From Carboxylicivirga longa (GTDB lineage Bacteria > Bacteroidota > Bacteroidia > Bacteroidales > Marinilabiliaceae): a stretch of 64,000 nt of DNA. The DNA lies in contig NZ_JBNGOZ010000006.1 in NCBI RefSeq assembly GCF_050589825.1, positions 124,001 to 188,000 of the forward strand. The letters are read 5' to 3'. Each line of letters starts with the position of its first letter. The first letter of the stretch is position 1. The notes beneath the pieces are model-generated. The model made no database searches and was not told the origin of the DNA. It saw nothing but the letters and a program-made list of their open reading frames with translations. Below, one piece after another: positions 54,070 to 63,658 of this stretch. The translations under genes and the position numbers were made by a program.

Positions 54070-55605
54070 CTAAGTAAGCGCCAACCAGGAAGCGCTGCTG
54101 TTATAATCAACAATGACCTGACTGATATTCTGCGCCGAAAAAGAACTTAAAAGTCGTTGTACATCCTGCTTTAAATGATCTATAGCCCCCTTAGTCAGGT
54201 CACTCGCAAACCCTTTATTTCTTAAGGCCAGCACTTGATTCATTGCAATCAGATGGCTAAAAATCTGCCCCATTTCCACCAGCTTACGCTGCGGCATATT
54301 TACATTCAAATCAAAGTTAAGTAAATCTTTTACCAGCTGTGCTGCACCCTGCGTTAGTTGATAATCTTTTATAAACCTAAATAAATTGCGCATCTTAAGT
54401 TTACGCATTATTTTAAGTACACTCTCTGCTATTTGGGAGTATAACATGTCATTAGAACCTTCGAATATCTGAAAAGGCCGACTATCAACGATACTTCGCC
54501 CTGCAATATGATTCAGCGTGTAACCCTTCGCTCCTACTAGCTGTAGTAAACTTTGTGAGGCACCTTGCATCATATCAGTAGATAATGCCTTAACTGCATT
54601 GGCTTCAATACCCATCATTGACAAATCGTTTGACAAACCGGCTTTTTCGCTACTATTCGCACAAAATGCTGACACAGTGGTAAAATAGGCTTGCAGCTGA
54701 CTAATGCGATGCTGCACCTGATCGTAGGCTAACAACGATTTCCCTCCAACAAAACGCAGATTACAATGCTGTATGGCTTCATCGAGCATACGTTGAATAA
54801 AGCCAATGGCCATACCCGGAAAAGACATACGGCTGCGATGCAAGAGGTCGAGCATAAACTTAACGCCAGATTGCTCGGGCACCAACTTCTGTACTGCCGG
54901 AATATGAACATCAATCTTATTACGACCATAGGGTATTTGATACAAACCAAGGTTGTTGAACAGCTCTTCTACCACAATACCCTGCTTGGGCTGAGTAACA
55001 TCGCATATAAAAAAATCCAGATCGCGCGCCAAACGATTATTACCTGTATCCTTCCGTGCTGTTAACAACCAAAAATCTGCCCAGCCCGTTAAGCCGGCCC
55101 AATGTTTAGTGCCTTTTAAATGGGCACCTTCCTCGTTCTCGGTGTAGGCAGTGCGCATGTTTAAGGCATCACTGCCAAAATCGGGCTCGGTAATCATGAG
55201 TCCCCCCATGTTTTGCTGTTGCACAAAGCGCTTGAGCACCTCTTTTTTACTTTCTGTCTGCCCTGCTTTAATTACTGGTTGTAAAAAAAGAGCCATATTA
55301 ATACCAAAGGTGAGCGAAAGTGCCAGGGACTCGTAAGAGGCTGCAGCCATTAAGGCAATACTCTCACGCGCATCGCCACCAAGACCTCCATATTCGGTAG
55401 GTATAATGGCTGAAAAAGGATTAACCGACATGATTTCGCGCATCACAAACGGCGGCATACCTCTGTTGGCGCTCCACTGCTCAATATCGCTGCGCTGGTG
55501 ATACACGCTTTTCATTTTCTCCTTTAATGCAGTGATAAGCTGATCAAATTGCTTACTGGGCTGCGCCTTTTCAAATTCTAACTTTTCTGATTCTTGCATG
55601 GACAC
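54070..55605 (-). CDS. Acyl-CoA dehydrogenase family protein
   Basis: A 511-residue flavoprotein of the acyl-CoA dehydrogenase superfamily. Typical segments are MITEPDFGSDALNMRT (FAD/substrate-binding) and the C-terminal IFEGSNDML, whose Glu is in the catalytic position. The protein is longer than the usual 380-400 residues because of a C-terminal helical extension. It should oxidise an acyl-CoA; substrate and electron acceptor are unknown and no electron-transfer flavoprotein genes are near. Single gene. Confidence 0.88.
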   Translation of the reverse strand: MSMQESEKLEFEKAQPSKQFDQLITALKEKMKSVYHQRSDIEQWSANRGMPPFVMREIMSVNPFSAIIPTEYGGLGGDARESIALMAAASYESLALSLTFGINMALFLQPVIKAGQTESKKEVLKRFVQQQNMGGLMITEPDFGSDALNMRTAYTENEEGAHLKGTKHWAGLTGWADFWLLTARKDTGNNRLARDLDFFICDVTQPKQGIVVEELFNNLGLYQIPYGRNKIDVHIPAVQKLVPEQSGVKFMLDLLHRSRMSFPGMAIGFIQRMLDEAIQHCNLRFVGGKSLLAYDQVQHRISQLQAYFTTVSAFCANSSEKAGLSNDLSMMGIEANAVKALSTDMMQGASQSLLQLVGAKGYTLNHIAGRSIVDSRPFQIFEGSNDMLYSQIAESVLKIMRKLKMRNLFRFIKDYQLTQGAAQLVKDLLNFDLNVNMPQRKLVEMGQIFSHLIAMNQVLALRNKGFASDLTKGAIDHLKQDVQRLLSSFSAQNISQVIVDYNSSASWLALT

Positions 55606-55770
55606 TTCTTATAGAAATACACCGATTCGCTTTTAGCAATATGCCTATTCTAGCCAAGACCTAAAAATATTCGTATGTATCTCATTAATTAATAACTGCA
55701 CGAATGTATTCATTATTTTTACACTTTACGCACTTAAGGATGTTTTTATCCCTTATTGTGATTTATTCAA

Positions 55771-55804
55771 AAAAAAGACCTGCTGGTTGAAAAATCAGCA
55801 GGTT
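55771..55804 (-). terminator. Terminator of hydG
   Basis: On the minus strand ACCTGCTG pairs with CAGCAGGT (perfect 8 bp, 10-base loop), followed by TCTTTTTTT. It lies 25-58 bases after the HydG stop. Confidence 0.8.
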
Positions 55805-55828
55805 CTTTCCTATGATTAGTCTTAGTTT

Positions 55829-57268
55829 TTAAAAATACAGGTCGCGCTCGCCGGCCTTGATGCGTTCAAGGCGCTCGTTCAGCTTGCTCTTAAAACGTTC
55901 GTCATCATAGTCGCGTAAGCTATCCTCAATCAGCTTATATCCCTTTTCTTTGGTTGCCGGGGGCGCATAATCCTCAAGATACTCGGCCAGTGTAAGCAAG
56001 GCGTTGGGCTGACAGAAGCGTTTGATAAATCCGGGTACCGAAAACTCCATAAAATGTTCGCCGGTGCGCTTCAGGCGGTAGCAGGCGGTACAAAACGATG
56101 GGATATAACCATCTTCCACCAGCTCTTCCATCACCTCGTTTAAAGTGCGGTTATCACATATCTCAAACTGCTCGTGATCCAGGTTCTGTTGCTCCTTATG
56201 GCTGGTATAGCCCTTCATCTCAATATTGGTACCGCCATCAATCTGCGACACTCCATACTGCAATATCTCATCGCGTATAGAGCCGGGCTCGCGTGCTGTT
56301 AATATAAGTCCGGTATAGGGCACAGCCAAACGCAACACAGCTACCAGCTTGGTAAAATCAGCATCGCTAACGGCATATTGTTTATCCACCTCAAAACCGG
56401 AGGCTGACTGTATACGCGGAAATGAAATGGTGTGCGGCCCCACATTATAAACCGCCTCAAAGTGATTGACATGACGCAGTAGCCCCAATACTTCAAAACG
56501 CCAGTCGTAAAGTCCAAACAAGGCACCGATACCCACATCATCGATACCGGCTTCCTGCGCACGATCGAGACTTGCCAGGCGCCAGTCGAAATGTTTTTTC
56601 GTTCCCTTCAGGTGCACCTTTTCGTAGGTAGGCCGATGATAGGTCTCCTGAAAGATTTGATAGGTACCAATACCGGCTTCTTTCACTATTTTAAAGCCTT
56701 CCACATCCAGCGGTGCCGCATTGATATTCACACGGCGAATCTCGCCATTGCCACTCTTCACACCATACACCATCTTCACCGTATCGGCAATAAAGCGGGC
56801 ATCGTAGCGCGGGTGTTCGCCATAAACCAGAATCAAGCGCTTATGGCCAGCATCTTCAAGCGCCGTTACCTGATTAATAATATCCTGCTTGCCCAGGGTA
56901 ATGCGTTCCTGCTTTTTATTGCTACTGCGAAAGCCACAATAAGCACAGTCGTTAATACACAGATTACCGATATACAAAGGCGCAAATAACACAATGCGCT
57001 TCCCATACACCTGCTCTTTTAATTGCTTAGCCGCCGTTTTGATTGCCTCCACCATTTCTGGCTCATTGGCATTAACCAAAATAGCTGTCTCAGCCAAACT
57101 CAGGCGGTTCTTAGTAAGCGAACGGGCAATCACCTCATTCACCTGCTCCATAGTTGGCTGCTGATGGCTGTGCAGAATCTCATGAATCTCATCGGCATCG
57201 ATAAAATTCTCCATGGCTTTATCGGCCAATTTATATTGCTGTGTGTGATAGATTATTGACATGGGCAT
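55829..57268 (-). CDS. hydG: [FeFe] hydrogenase H-cluster maturase HydG
   Basis: A 479-residue radical-SAM tyrosine lyase that makes CO and CN ligands of the hydrogenase H-cluster from tyrosine. The SAM cluster motif CX3CX2C is Cys104, Cys108, Cys111 (CINDCAYC); the C-terminal CX2CX22C motif for the auxiliary cluster is Cys393, Cys396 and Cys419. Length matches HydG. Its partner maturases HydE and HydF are not in the window. It has its own candidate promoter and a terminator, and lies 4.8 kb downstream of the hydA start on the same strand, separated by an unrelated gene. Start could be the ATG at 57262. Confidence 0.96.
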   Translation of the reverse strand: MPMSIIYHTQQYKLADKAMENFIDADEIHEILHSHQQPTMEQVNEVIARSLTKNRLSLAETAILVNANEPEMVEAIKTAAKQLKEQVYGKRIVLFAPLYIGNLCINDCAYCGFRSSNKKQERITLGKQDIINQVTALEDAGHKRLILVYGEHPRYDARFIADTVKMVYGVKSGNGEIRRVNINAAPLDVEGFKIVKEAGIGTYQIFQETYHRPTYEKVHLKGTKKHFDWRLASLDRAQEAGIDDVGIGALFGLYDWRFEVLGLLRHVNHFEAVYNVGPHTISFPRIQSASGFEVDKQYAVSDADFTKLVAVLRLAVPYTGLILTAREPGSIRDEILQYGVSQIDGGTNIEMKGYTSHKEQQNLDHEQFEICDNRTLNEVMEELVEDGYIPSFCTACYRLKRTGEHFMEFSVPGFIKRFCQPNALLTLAEYLEDYAPPATKEKGYKLIEDSLRDYDDERFKSKLNERLERIKAGERDLYF

Positions 57269-57580
57269 TGCGTTTATCGGATGTTACTATACAGCACATC
57301 GGTCAATCAAAATTAGCGCTTTTAGGCTAATTCAGGCAATATATTACCCAAATTATTTCCTGAATATTCTCATATAATCTACAGCCATTTTAACCATAAC
57401 ATAGATTTACTTACACTGGACAAGCCAGAAAAGCACAAGGCATCATGACTTGATTATCAGGATCATTGGCAGCTTACTCATATTTTCTGCCAAAAAACAC
57501 ACGAATTTCAATTGTCAGTCACTAATACTCAAAACGATGTAAAAACGAGTGCATGGTAACCTGATTACAAATGAAATTGA
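57269..57580. other. Intergenic region upstream of hydG, 312 bases
   Basis: AT-rich spacer with no gene seen. It contains a minus-strand promoter-like TAATTTTG (plus 57308-57315) with TTG 21 bases upstream on that strand, about 40 bases before the HydG ATG. I see nothing else defined. Confidence 0.5.
57308..57315 (-). promoter_or_regulatory. Candidate hydG promoter (TAATTTTG)
   Basis: Minus strand TAATTTTG matches TAnnTTTG; a TTG lies 21 bases upstream, inside the usual 19-21 spacing. Confidence 0.45.
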
Positions 57581-59299
57581 TTAAAAGCCAACTGGTGCAC
57601 GAAAGCTATTCATCTGCATCATTTGCATCTGCTGTTGTTGCATCATCCACATACCATTGTTAGCCGAAGGTGTAGGGCCATAACCACTTACTCCGATATA
57701 GATTGGAACAATTACTTCTGCCATCACCTTGGTTTCATTGTGCTTGGCAATACGGTAACTAAATGAGCTTTTATTGATATGCAGAAAACCATTAATTACA
57801 GCATCCAATTTTGTATCAATCGCATTTAATGCATTAAGTTCCTTCAGTTGTCCTTCTTCATCTACTACAAAACGTGCTAAAACAGTTCCCTGCGGGAAGC
57901 TCTTCCAATCCATTGATAATATTTGCTGTTTCAGGTTAAAATCGTTGAATCCATTAATTTTTAAAGGCCGATCGCAATATTGATAAACCTTACCCCCATC
58001 ATTATTACGATAGAAAACTTCTTTCAACTGATAAGCTCTGAATTTTAAATAACATTTACGTTTCCTCACCTCATCATAGATCGTCTCTTCTCCATTTCCG
58101 TTATCATCAAGCAGATTATTGCCCAGACTGTCGCATACAGTTAAATAATAGGTGGTCATTTCTTTATCATCTTCCGGTTGAGAAAAATTACGACGAATTG
58201 CACCTGCCAATTCAGCTTTACTCCACTCATCATCATCCTTACTAATCCATTTTTTATACCAATCAATAACCGATTGTTTCTTTTCTGCAACCTGTTGCAC
58301 AATGTCATAATGTAAATTCCCATTTGAATAAAAACGCCGTTCTGCAATCTCCCTTCCCTCCTCGTTAACAACTATTTTCCTCACATTTCCGTTGGGAAAA
58401 TAATAGGTACTGGTCTCGCTTTTCTCATAAGGAAGAATATTTTTATAGCAATGCTCCATTACCGAAAGGCCCTCCATGCTACTAAATGAGAGCTGCCAAT
58501 ACATCTTTCGACCGATATTCGCCCGGTACTTTGCAGCATCCTTATCCTCTGTTTCTACCATATAGTGGGTAAATAATAGAGGATGTCCTGCCTTACGCTT
58601 ATCCTCAAAGCTCCTTTTACGAAAATACTCACGAATTTCGGCATCTTCCGGTTTATTTATCCGATTTGTAGAACTATACAAGGGGCTAATATCCTTTTTC
58701 CACTCAGGATTATTATCAGATACATCCTTAATAATATTATCATTTGGCTTGTGCAACAGGTAATAAATATTTACCTGCTGACCATTACTTTTTATATCAA
58801 CAAACTTACAGATACTACAATCATTCTCTTCTCCCAGCACTTCAGCAAACTCCGGCTTTTTAAAGCTGATTAACTTTATATTATCATTCATCGAAAACTC
58901 CCCGCGCTTTTTTATCACATCGAAGTTTTGAATTACGGTAAATGTATCCTGCTGAATAGTAAAACCTAAACAATCTTCCGCTTTCAAGCGCTTGTTTCCT
59001 CCTATATCTGACTTCCTGGGCTTGTAAACTAATTTTCTACCATTCATTGAATACTTCACCAGTCCGTTTAAGATTTTTCCATCCTTCAGATATATCTTAC
59101 CCGGCAAAAAGGAAGTTCCAACACTGAAAGTCATTTCAATTGGATCAAGGGGTGAATAATCAGGGTCGATATAGTTATCACTAATCTTTCCACATTGATC
59201 TACAAAAAGAGAGGCTTTTCGAAATGGATCATCGCTTGTTTGGGCCAAAATTAAATGCGCCAGAAAAAGGAGCATTAGAGGAAGTATTTTCTTTAACAT
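57581..59299 (-). CDS. Exported protein of unknown function with TonB-like C-terminal fold and Met/Gln-rich tail
   Basis: A 572-residue protein with a signal peptide (about 1-19). The middle has MORN-like FPNGNVRKIVVNEEGREI and FYSNGNLHYDI segments (about 305-330), the part at about 465-540 resembles TonB C-terminal domains (GTVLARFVVDEEGQLKEL), and the end (about 550-566) is MWMMQQQQMQMMQ, Met/Gln-rich. I do not recognise a characterised family. Although it sits between HydC and HydG, a perfect terminator follows hydC at 59387-59426, so it is its own transcription unit. Confidence 0.6.
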   Translation of the reverse strand: MLKKILPLMLLFLAHLILAQTSDDPFRKASLFVDQCGKISDNYIDPDYSPLDPIEMTFSVGTSFLPGKIYLKDGKILNGLVKYSMNGRKLVYKPRKSDIGGNKRLKAEDCLGFTIQQDTFTVIQNFDVIKKRGEFSMNDNIKLISFKKPEFAEVLGEENDCSICKFVDIKSNGQQVNIYYLLHKPNDNIIKDVSDNNPEWKKDISPLYSSTNRINKPEDAEIREYFRKRSFEDKRKAGHPLLFTHYMVETEDKDAAKYRANIGRKMYWQLSFSSMEGLSVMEHCYKNILPYEKSETSTYYFPNGNVRKIVVNEEGREIAERRFYSNGNLHYDIVQQVAEKKQSVIDWYKKWISKDDDEWSKAELAGAIRRNFSQPEDDKEMTTYYLTVCDSLGNNLLDDNGNGEETIYDEVRKRKCYLKFRAYQLKEVFYRNNDGGKVYQYCDRPLKINGFNDFNLKQQILSMDWKSFPQGTVLARFVVDEEGQLKELNALNAIDTKLDAVINGFLHINKSSFSYRIAKHNETKVMAEVIVPIYIGVSGYGPTPSANNGMWMMQQQQMQMMQMNSFRAPVGF

Positions 59300-59369
59300 A
59301 GTATGATGATTTGGTTAGATTTGATTAAAAGACTAGCAGCAGGGAAGTCAAAAATGCCACAACTTCTCG

Positions 59370-59427
59370 CGAAGCAAGAAAAGCCCAAAAGACGCAAAGT
59401 GATGACTAGTGCACTTTGCGTCTTTTT
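59370..59427. repeat. Dispersed CGCNAAG-type repeat, copy C, forming the hyd operon terminator
   Basis: GCGAAG, GCAAG and ACGCAAAG units lead into a perfect 15-bp hairpin: AAAAGACGCAAAGTG (59387-59401) with CACTTTGCGTCTTTT (59412-59426), 10-base loop. The stem carries A/U-rich ends, so it can stop transcription in both directions. It ends the hydrogenase operon (minus) 60 bases after hydC. Confidence 0.75.
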
Positions 59428-59487
59428 TAGCAGGCATAGTGAGGAAATTCTATTTCAGATCTCCCCCTCTATTTTGAAACAGCTTTT

Positions 59488-59964
59488 TTATCGGTATTCT
59501 TCCAAAATACCCTTCACATCTTCGGCAGCCACACGGCCATATACTTTTTCGCCCACAGTAACAACTGGCGCCAAACCACAGGCACCCACGCAACGCAGGC
59601 AGCTGATTGAGAATTTACCATCTTGTGTTGTCTCGCCCACTTTGACATTCAGGTGACGCTTAAACTCATCCAGTACTTTCTCAGCGCCACGCACATAACA
59701 AGCCGTACCCATACATATAGAAATGGGGTGCTCGCCTTTGGGTATCATGGAGAAGAAAGAATAGAAGGTAACCACACCATAAACATGGGCCACCGACACA
59801 TTCATTTCGCTGGCTACCAGCTCCTGCACCTCAGCCGGCAGATAGCCAAATAACTCCTGGGCTGCATGCAAGGCGTTGATCAGCTCACCACCTTCATTGC
59901 CAAGTCGCTTGCAGACACCTTTTAACTCTTCCACCTTAGCGGCGGGTAATTTTATATTTGCCAT
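59488..59964 (-). CDS. hydC: NAD-linked hydrogenase subunit HydC (NuoE-like)
   Basis: A 158-residue [2Fe-2S] thioredoxin-like subunit of the NuoE family. Ligands are Cys84, Cys89 (CMGTAC) and Cys125, Cys129 (CVGAC). In HydABC hydrogenases it helps pass electrons between NADH-linked HydB and the hydrogenase. It is the last gene of the operon, 88 bases after hydA. In many Bacteroidota and Clostridia the NuoE-like gene precedes the others, so this order is unusual. Confidence 0.93.
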   Translation of the reverse strand: MANIKLPAAKVEELKGVCKRLGNEGGELINALHAAQELFGYLPAEVQELVASEMNVSVAHVYGVVTFYSFFSMIPKGEHPISICMGTACYVRGAEKVLDEFKRHLNVKVGETTQDGKFSISCLRCVGACGLAPVVTVGEKVYGRVAAEDVKGILEEYR

Positions 59965-60052
59965 TTTTACTTTTTTTTATTCGTCAGATATGAATACGAG
60001 TAATGAGATAAAAACTATCTCACTACCCGGTACTTAGTACTGTGTATTACGA

Positions 60053-61819
60053 TTAAATTTCAACCTTCTTTTTCTTATCGTAATAATGCGTGTGCAATAG
60101 CTCGTGCGATTTATGACCACAAGGCTCGCCTAAAAACTCCTCATACAATTTGGCGATAAAAGGGTTTTCGTGCGACTTACGCAGCACCTTGCCCCGATCT
60201 TCTTCATAGATGGCACGCTGACGCTTCTTTAATATTTCCACATCGCCATGGTGATAAGGCTGACCACCTCCACCGATGCAACCGCCCGGGCACGCCATTA
60301 TTTCAATGGCATGAAACTGCGACTTGCCGGCTCTAATATCCTCCAGTAACTTGCGCGCATTACCCAAGCCGTGGGCAATACCAATATTAATGGGCAGGCC
60401 GTCGAAATCGATGGTGGCCGAACGAATACCCTCGAAGCCACGCAACTCTTCAAAATCAACTTTGGGCAGGGGCTTTTTGGTTTGCACCTCATAAGCCGTC
60501 CGCACAGCCGCCTCAATAACACCTCCGGTAGTTCCGAAGATAACAGCCGCACCGGTTGACTCACCCATGGGCTGATCGAAATCATCCTCTTCCAGGGCTT
60601 CAAAATTGAGGTTGGCATTGCGTATCATCTGCGCCAGCTCACGGGTAGAGATGGACAGGTTAACATCGGGGTCGCCATCTACTTTAAACTCATCGCGCGA
60701 GCACTCATATTTCTTGGCCAGGCAAGGCATTACCGACACCACTACCACATCTTTACGCTCCTTCTTCAGCTGATCGGCAAAATACGTTTTGGCAATGGCG
60801 CCAAACATCTGCTGTGGCGACTTGGCAGTGGACGGAATATCAATCATATCGGGGAACTGATGCTCAAAGAAATTGACCCATCCGGGACAGCAGGAGGTTA
60901 AAATGGGCAGCTTCACATCCTTATCCCCGTTCAGATGAGCATTCAAGCGCCCTAACAGCTCAGTGCTTTCTTCCATTATGGTGAGGTCAGCCGCAAAATC
61001 AGTGTCAAAAACATGGTCAAAGCCCAGCTTGCGCAATGCCGACACCATTTTTCCGGTTACCAAGGTACCCGCTTCCATGCCAAACTCCTCGCCCAAAGCA
61101 GCACGTACGGCAGGCGCTGTTTGCACAATCACTGTCTTAGTGGGATCCACAATGGCATCCATCACCTTCGCCGAGCTGTCACGCTGTGTTAAGGCACCCG
61201 TGGGGCATACCGCCACACACTGACCACAGAAAGTACAGGCCGAGTGATCCAGATCCATCTCAAAGGCCGGTGCCACCACCGACTCAAATCCGCGGTTAAT
61301 GGCTGAGAGCACACCCACCGTCTGTACTTCGTTACAGGCCGTTTCACAACGACGACACATGATGCACTTCTCCATTTCGCGCACGATGGCCGGTGACTCG
61401 TCACTCTTGTAAGTATTTTTCTCACCCTGATAGCGTACCTCACGGATACCCAGCTTCTGGGCCAGCGACTGCAAGTCGCAATCGCCCGACTTGGCACACA
61501 CCAAACAGTCGAAGGGATGATCAGACAGGATTAACTCCATGACTGTACGGCGGGCATTGACAACACGCACCGAGTGGGTATTTATCTGCATACCTTCGGT
61601 ACACTCTGTTTTACAGGCCGGTGCCAGATTACGACGTCCTTCCACCTCCACCACACACACCCGGCATCCACCGGGCTTGTTCTCAAAGTTCATATCATCC
61701 AGCTTCATATAACACAAAGTGGGTATATCCACCCCGATGTTTTTAGCTGCCTCCAATATGGTAGTGCCTTTCTCAACAACTACCTTTTTATTATCTATGG
61801 TTAATTGAACGATTTCCAT
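60053..61819 (-). CDS. hydA: [FeFe] hydrogenase catalytic subunit HydA
   Basis: A 588-residue multi-domain [FeFe] hydrogenase. N-terminal [2Fe-2S] ferredoxin (Cys36, 52, 55, 69), His-Cys3 [4Fe-4S] (His101, Cys105, 108, 114), two [4Fe-4S] motifs (Cys152-162, Cys195-205), then the H-cluster: TSCCPGW (Cys310 proton relay, Cys311 ligand), MPC (Cys366), and MACPGGC (Cys510, Cys514). A C-terminal small-subunit helix follows. It evolves or takes up H2. In complex with HydB and HydC it can couple NADH and ferredoxin oxidation (electron bifurcation/confurcation). Requires HydEFG; hydG lies downstream. Confidence 0.97.
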   Translation of the reverse strand: MEIVQLTIDNKKVVVEKGTTILEAAKNIGVDIPTLCYMKLDDMNFENKPGGCRVCVVEVEGRRNLAPACKTECTEGMQINTHSVRVVNARRTVMELILSDHPFDCLVCAKSGDCDLQSLAQKLGIREVRYQGEKNTYKSDESPAIVREMEKCIMCRRCETACNEVQTVGVLSAINRGFESVVAPAFEMDLDHSACTFCGQCVAVCPTGALTQRDSSAKVMDAIVDPTKTVIVQTAPAVRAALGEEFGMEAGTLVTGKMVSALRKLGFDHVFDTDFAADLTIMEESTELLGRLNAHLNGDKDVKLPILTSCCPGWVNFFEHQFPDMIDIPSTAKSPQQMFGAIAKTYFADQLKKERKDVVVVSVMPCLAKKYECSRDEFKVDGDPDVNLSISTRELAQMIRNANLNFEALEEDDFDQPMGESTGAAVIFGTTGGVIEAAVRTAYEVQTKKPLPKVDFEELRGFEGIRSATIDFDGLPINIGIAHGLGNARKLLEDIRAGKSQFHAIEIMACPGGCIGGGGQPYHHGDVEILKKRQRAIYEEDRGKVLRKSHENPFIAKLYEEFLGEPCGHKSHELLHTHYYDKKKKVEI

Positions 61820-61854
61820 TCTTTTACGCTTTAATGGGTTATAAACTTGCCGGT

Positions 61855-63648
61855 TTACTGAATGCTGATGGCGCCAAACTTACATTTTTCATAACAGGCT
61901 CCGCACTTAATACAGATGGCCTGACTGATGACATGCGCTTCCTTCTTATCACCGGTAATGGCATCCACCGGACAAACACGTGAACACAGGGTACAGCCGA
62001 TACACTTTTCAGCATCGATTACGTACTGCATCAGCGATTTACACTGACCCGCCGGACACTTTCCTTCGTGTACGTGCGCCTCATACTCATCCATAAAATT
62101 CTCCATGGTTGACAGCACAGGGTTGGGCGATGTTTGCCCAAGGCCACACAACGATGTATCCTTGATAACATTACTCAGGTTACGCAATAACACCAGGTCC
62201 TGCTCGGTACCTTTGCCTTCAGTTAGTTTTTCCAGCATCTCATACAAACGCTTGTTACCGATGCGACAAGGGGCACATTTACCGCAAGATTCCTCCACCG
62301 TAAAGTCAAGGTAAAATTTAGCCACAGACACCATACAATCATCCTCATCCATCACAATCATACCGCCTGAGCCCATCATGGAGCCACAGGCAAGCAGGTT
62401 ATCGTAATCGATGGGTATATCCAGGTGCTTGTCGGTGAGGCATCCACCTGAGGGGCCACCGGTTTGCACCGCCTTAAATTTCTTACCATCCTTAATACCA
62501 CCGCCAATATCGAAGATAACCTCGCGCAGGGTGGTTCCCATGGGCACTTCAATCAGGCCTACGTTATTGACCTTACCGGCCAGGGCAAACACCTTGGTAC
62601 CCTTGCTTTTGTCGGTACCAATGCTGCTGAACCATTCTGCACCTTCCTGTAAAATAACCGGAATGTTGGCATAAGTCTCCACATTGTTAACGTTGGTTGG
62701 CATACCTTTGTATCCGCTCTCCGAGGGGAATGGCGGCTTCACAGTAGGTTCACCTCTCAACCCTTCCATGGAATGAATCAGCGATGTTTCCTCACCACAA
62801 ACAAAAGCACCGGCACCATAGCGCAGCTCCACATCAAAGTCAAAGCCAGTACCAAAAATATCCTTACCCAGCAATCCGTATTCACGCGCCTGACCGATGG
62901 CAATCTTCAATCGTGATATGGCCAGAGGATATTCAGCCCGAATGTATATCAGTCCTTTATTGGCGCCCGTGCAATAGCCATTGATGGCCATAGCTTCGAG
63001 CACCGAATGAGGATCGCCTTCCAATATGGAACGATCCATGAAAGCACCGGGATCGCCCTCATCGGCGTTACACACCACATATTTTTGCGTGGCTTCTACC
63101 TTACGGGTAATGTCCCATTTCAGTCCGGTGGGGAAACCACCACCACCGCGGCCCCGCAGACCTGAATCCGTAATGACTTTGATGGCTTCTTCAGGACGCA
63201 TCTCGGTTAATACCTTACCCAAGGCAGCATAGCCATCACGGGCAATGTACTCATCAATATTTTCAGGGTTAATAAAACCGCAGTTACGCAGGGCAATGCG
63301 AATTTGCTTTTTGTAGAATCCCATGTCTTTCGACTCCGACACACGCTCATGTGTTTCCGGATCGGTATATAACAGGCGTTGCACCTTACGCCCTTTAATC
63401 AGGTGCTCGGCCACTATTTCGCTGGCATCTTCGGGTGTTACGTGCACGTAAAATGTATTGTCGGGCACCATTTTTACCACCGGCCCTTTTTCGCAAAATC
63501 CAAAACAGCCGGTTCTTACAACCTGAACTTCATGCTCCAGGCTGTTTTCTTCAATAACTTTATCCAGATTACGAACGATTTCTTCGCCACGTGAGGCACG
63601 ACATCCGGTGCCTCCACAAACAAGGATATGATTTTTATATTTAGCCAT
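61855..63648 (-). CDS. hydB: NAD-linked hydrogenase flavoprotein subunit HydB (NuoF-like)
   Basis: A 597-residue subunit that binds NAD(H) and FMN. An N-terminal thioredoxin-like [2Fe-2S] domain (Cys11, 16, 48, 52) precedes the NuoF core with the NADH/FMN glycine loop GRGGGGFPTG (about 166-175), a [4Fe-4S] site (Cys455, 458, 461 and Cys501), and a C-terminal 2x[4Fe-4S] ferredoxin (CIGCTLCSRVCP, CIKCGACYEKC). This is the architecture of HydB in HydABC hydrogenases. It lies 35 bases upstream of hydA and ten bases downstream of the [2Fe-2S] protein gene. Confidence 0.95.
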   Translation of the reverse strand: MAKYKNHILVCGGTGCRASRGEEIVRNLDKVIEENSLEHEVQVVRTGCFGFCEKGPVVKMVPDNTFYVHVTPEDASEIVAEHLIKGRKVQRLLYTDPETHERVSESKDMGFYKKQIRIALRNCGFINPENIDEYIARDGYAALGKVLTEMRPEEAIKVITDSGLRGRGGGGFPTGLKWDITRKVEATQKYVVCNADEGDPGAFMDRSILEGDPHSVLEAMAINGYCTGANKGLIYIRAEYPLAISRLKIAIGQAREYGLLGKDIFGTGFDFDVELRYGAGAFVCGEETSLIHSMEGLRGEPTVKPPFPSESGYKGMPTNVNNVETYANIPVILQEGAEWFSSIGTDKSKGTKVFALAGKVNNVGLIEVPMGTTLREVIFDIGGGIKDGKKFKAVQTGGPSGGCLTDKHLDIPIDYDNLLACGSMMGSGGMIVMDEDDCMVSVAKFYLDFTVEESCGKCAPCRIGNKRLYEMLEKLTEGKGTEQDLVLLRNLSNVIKDTSLCGLGQTSPNPVLSTMENFMDEYEAHVHEGKCPAGQCKSLMQYVIDAEKCIGCTLCSRVCPVDAITGDKKEAHVISQAICIKCGACYEKCKFGAISIQ

Positions 63649-63658
63649 AGCACAAAAA

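Noticed and set aside
53953..54105. 12-base match (AAGCGCTGCTGT) between the spacer and the acyl-CoA dehydrogenase 3' end
   Set aside because: No longer similarity surrounds it, so a duplication cannot be supported.
59303..59656. Plus-strand frame of 117 codons opposite hydC and its terminator
   Set aside because: It covers the 15-bp terminator hairpin and the hydC 3' end, has low-complexity basic composition and no family likeness.
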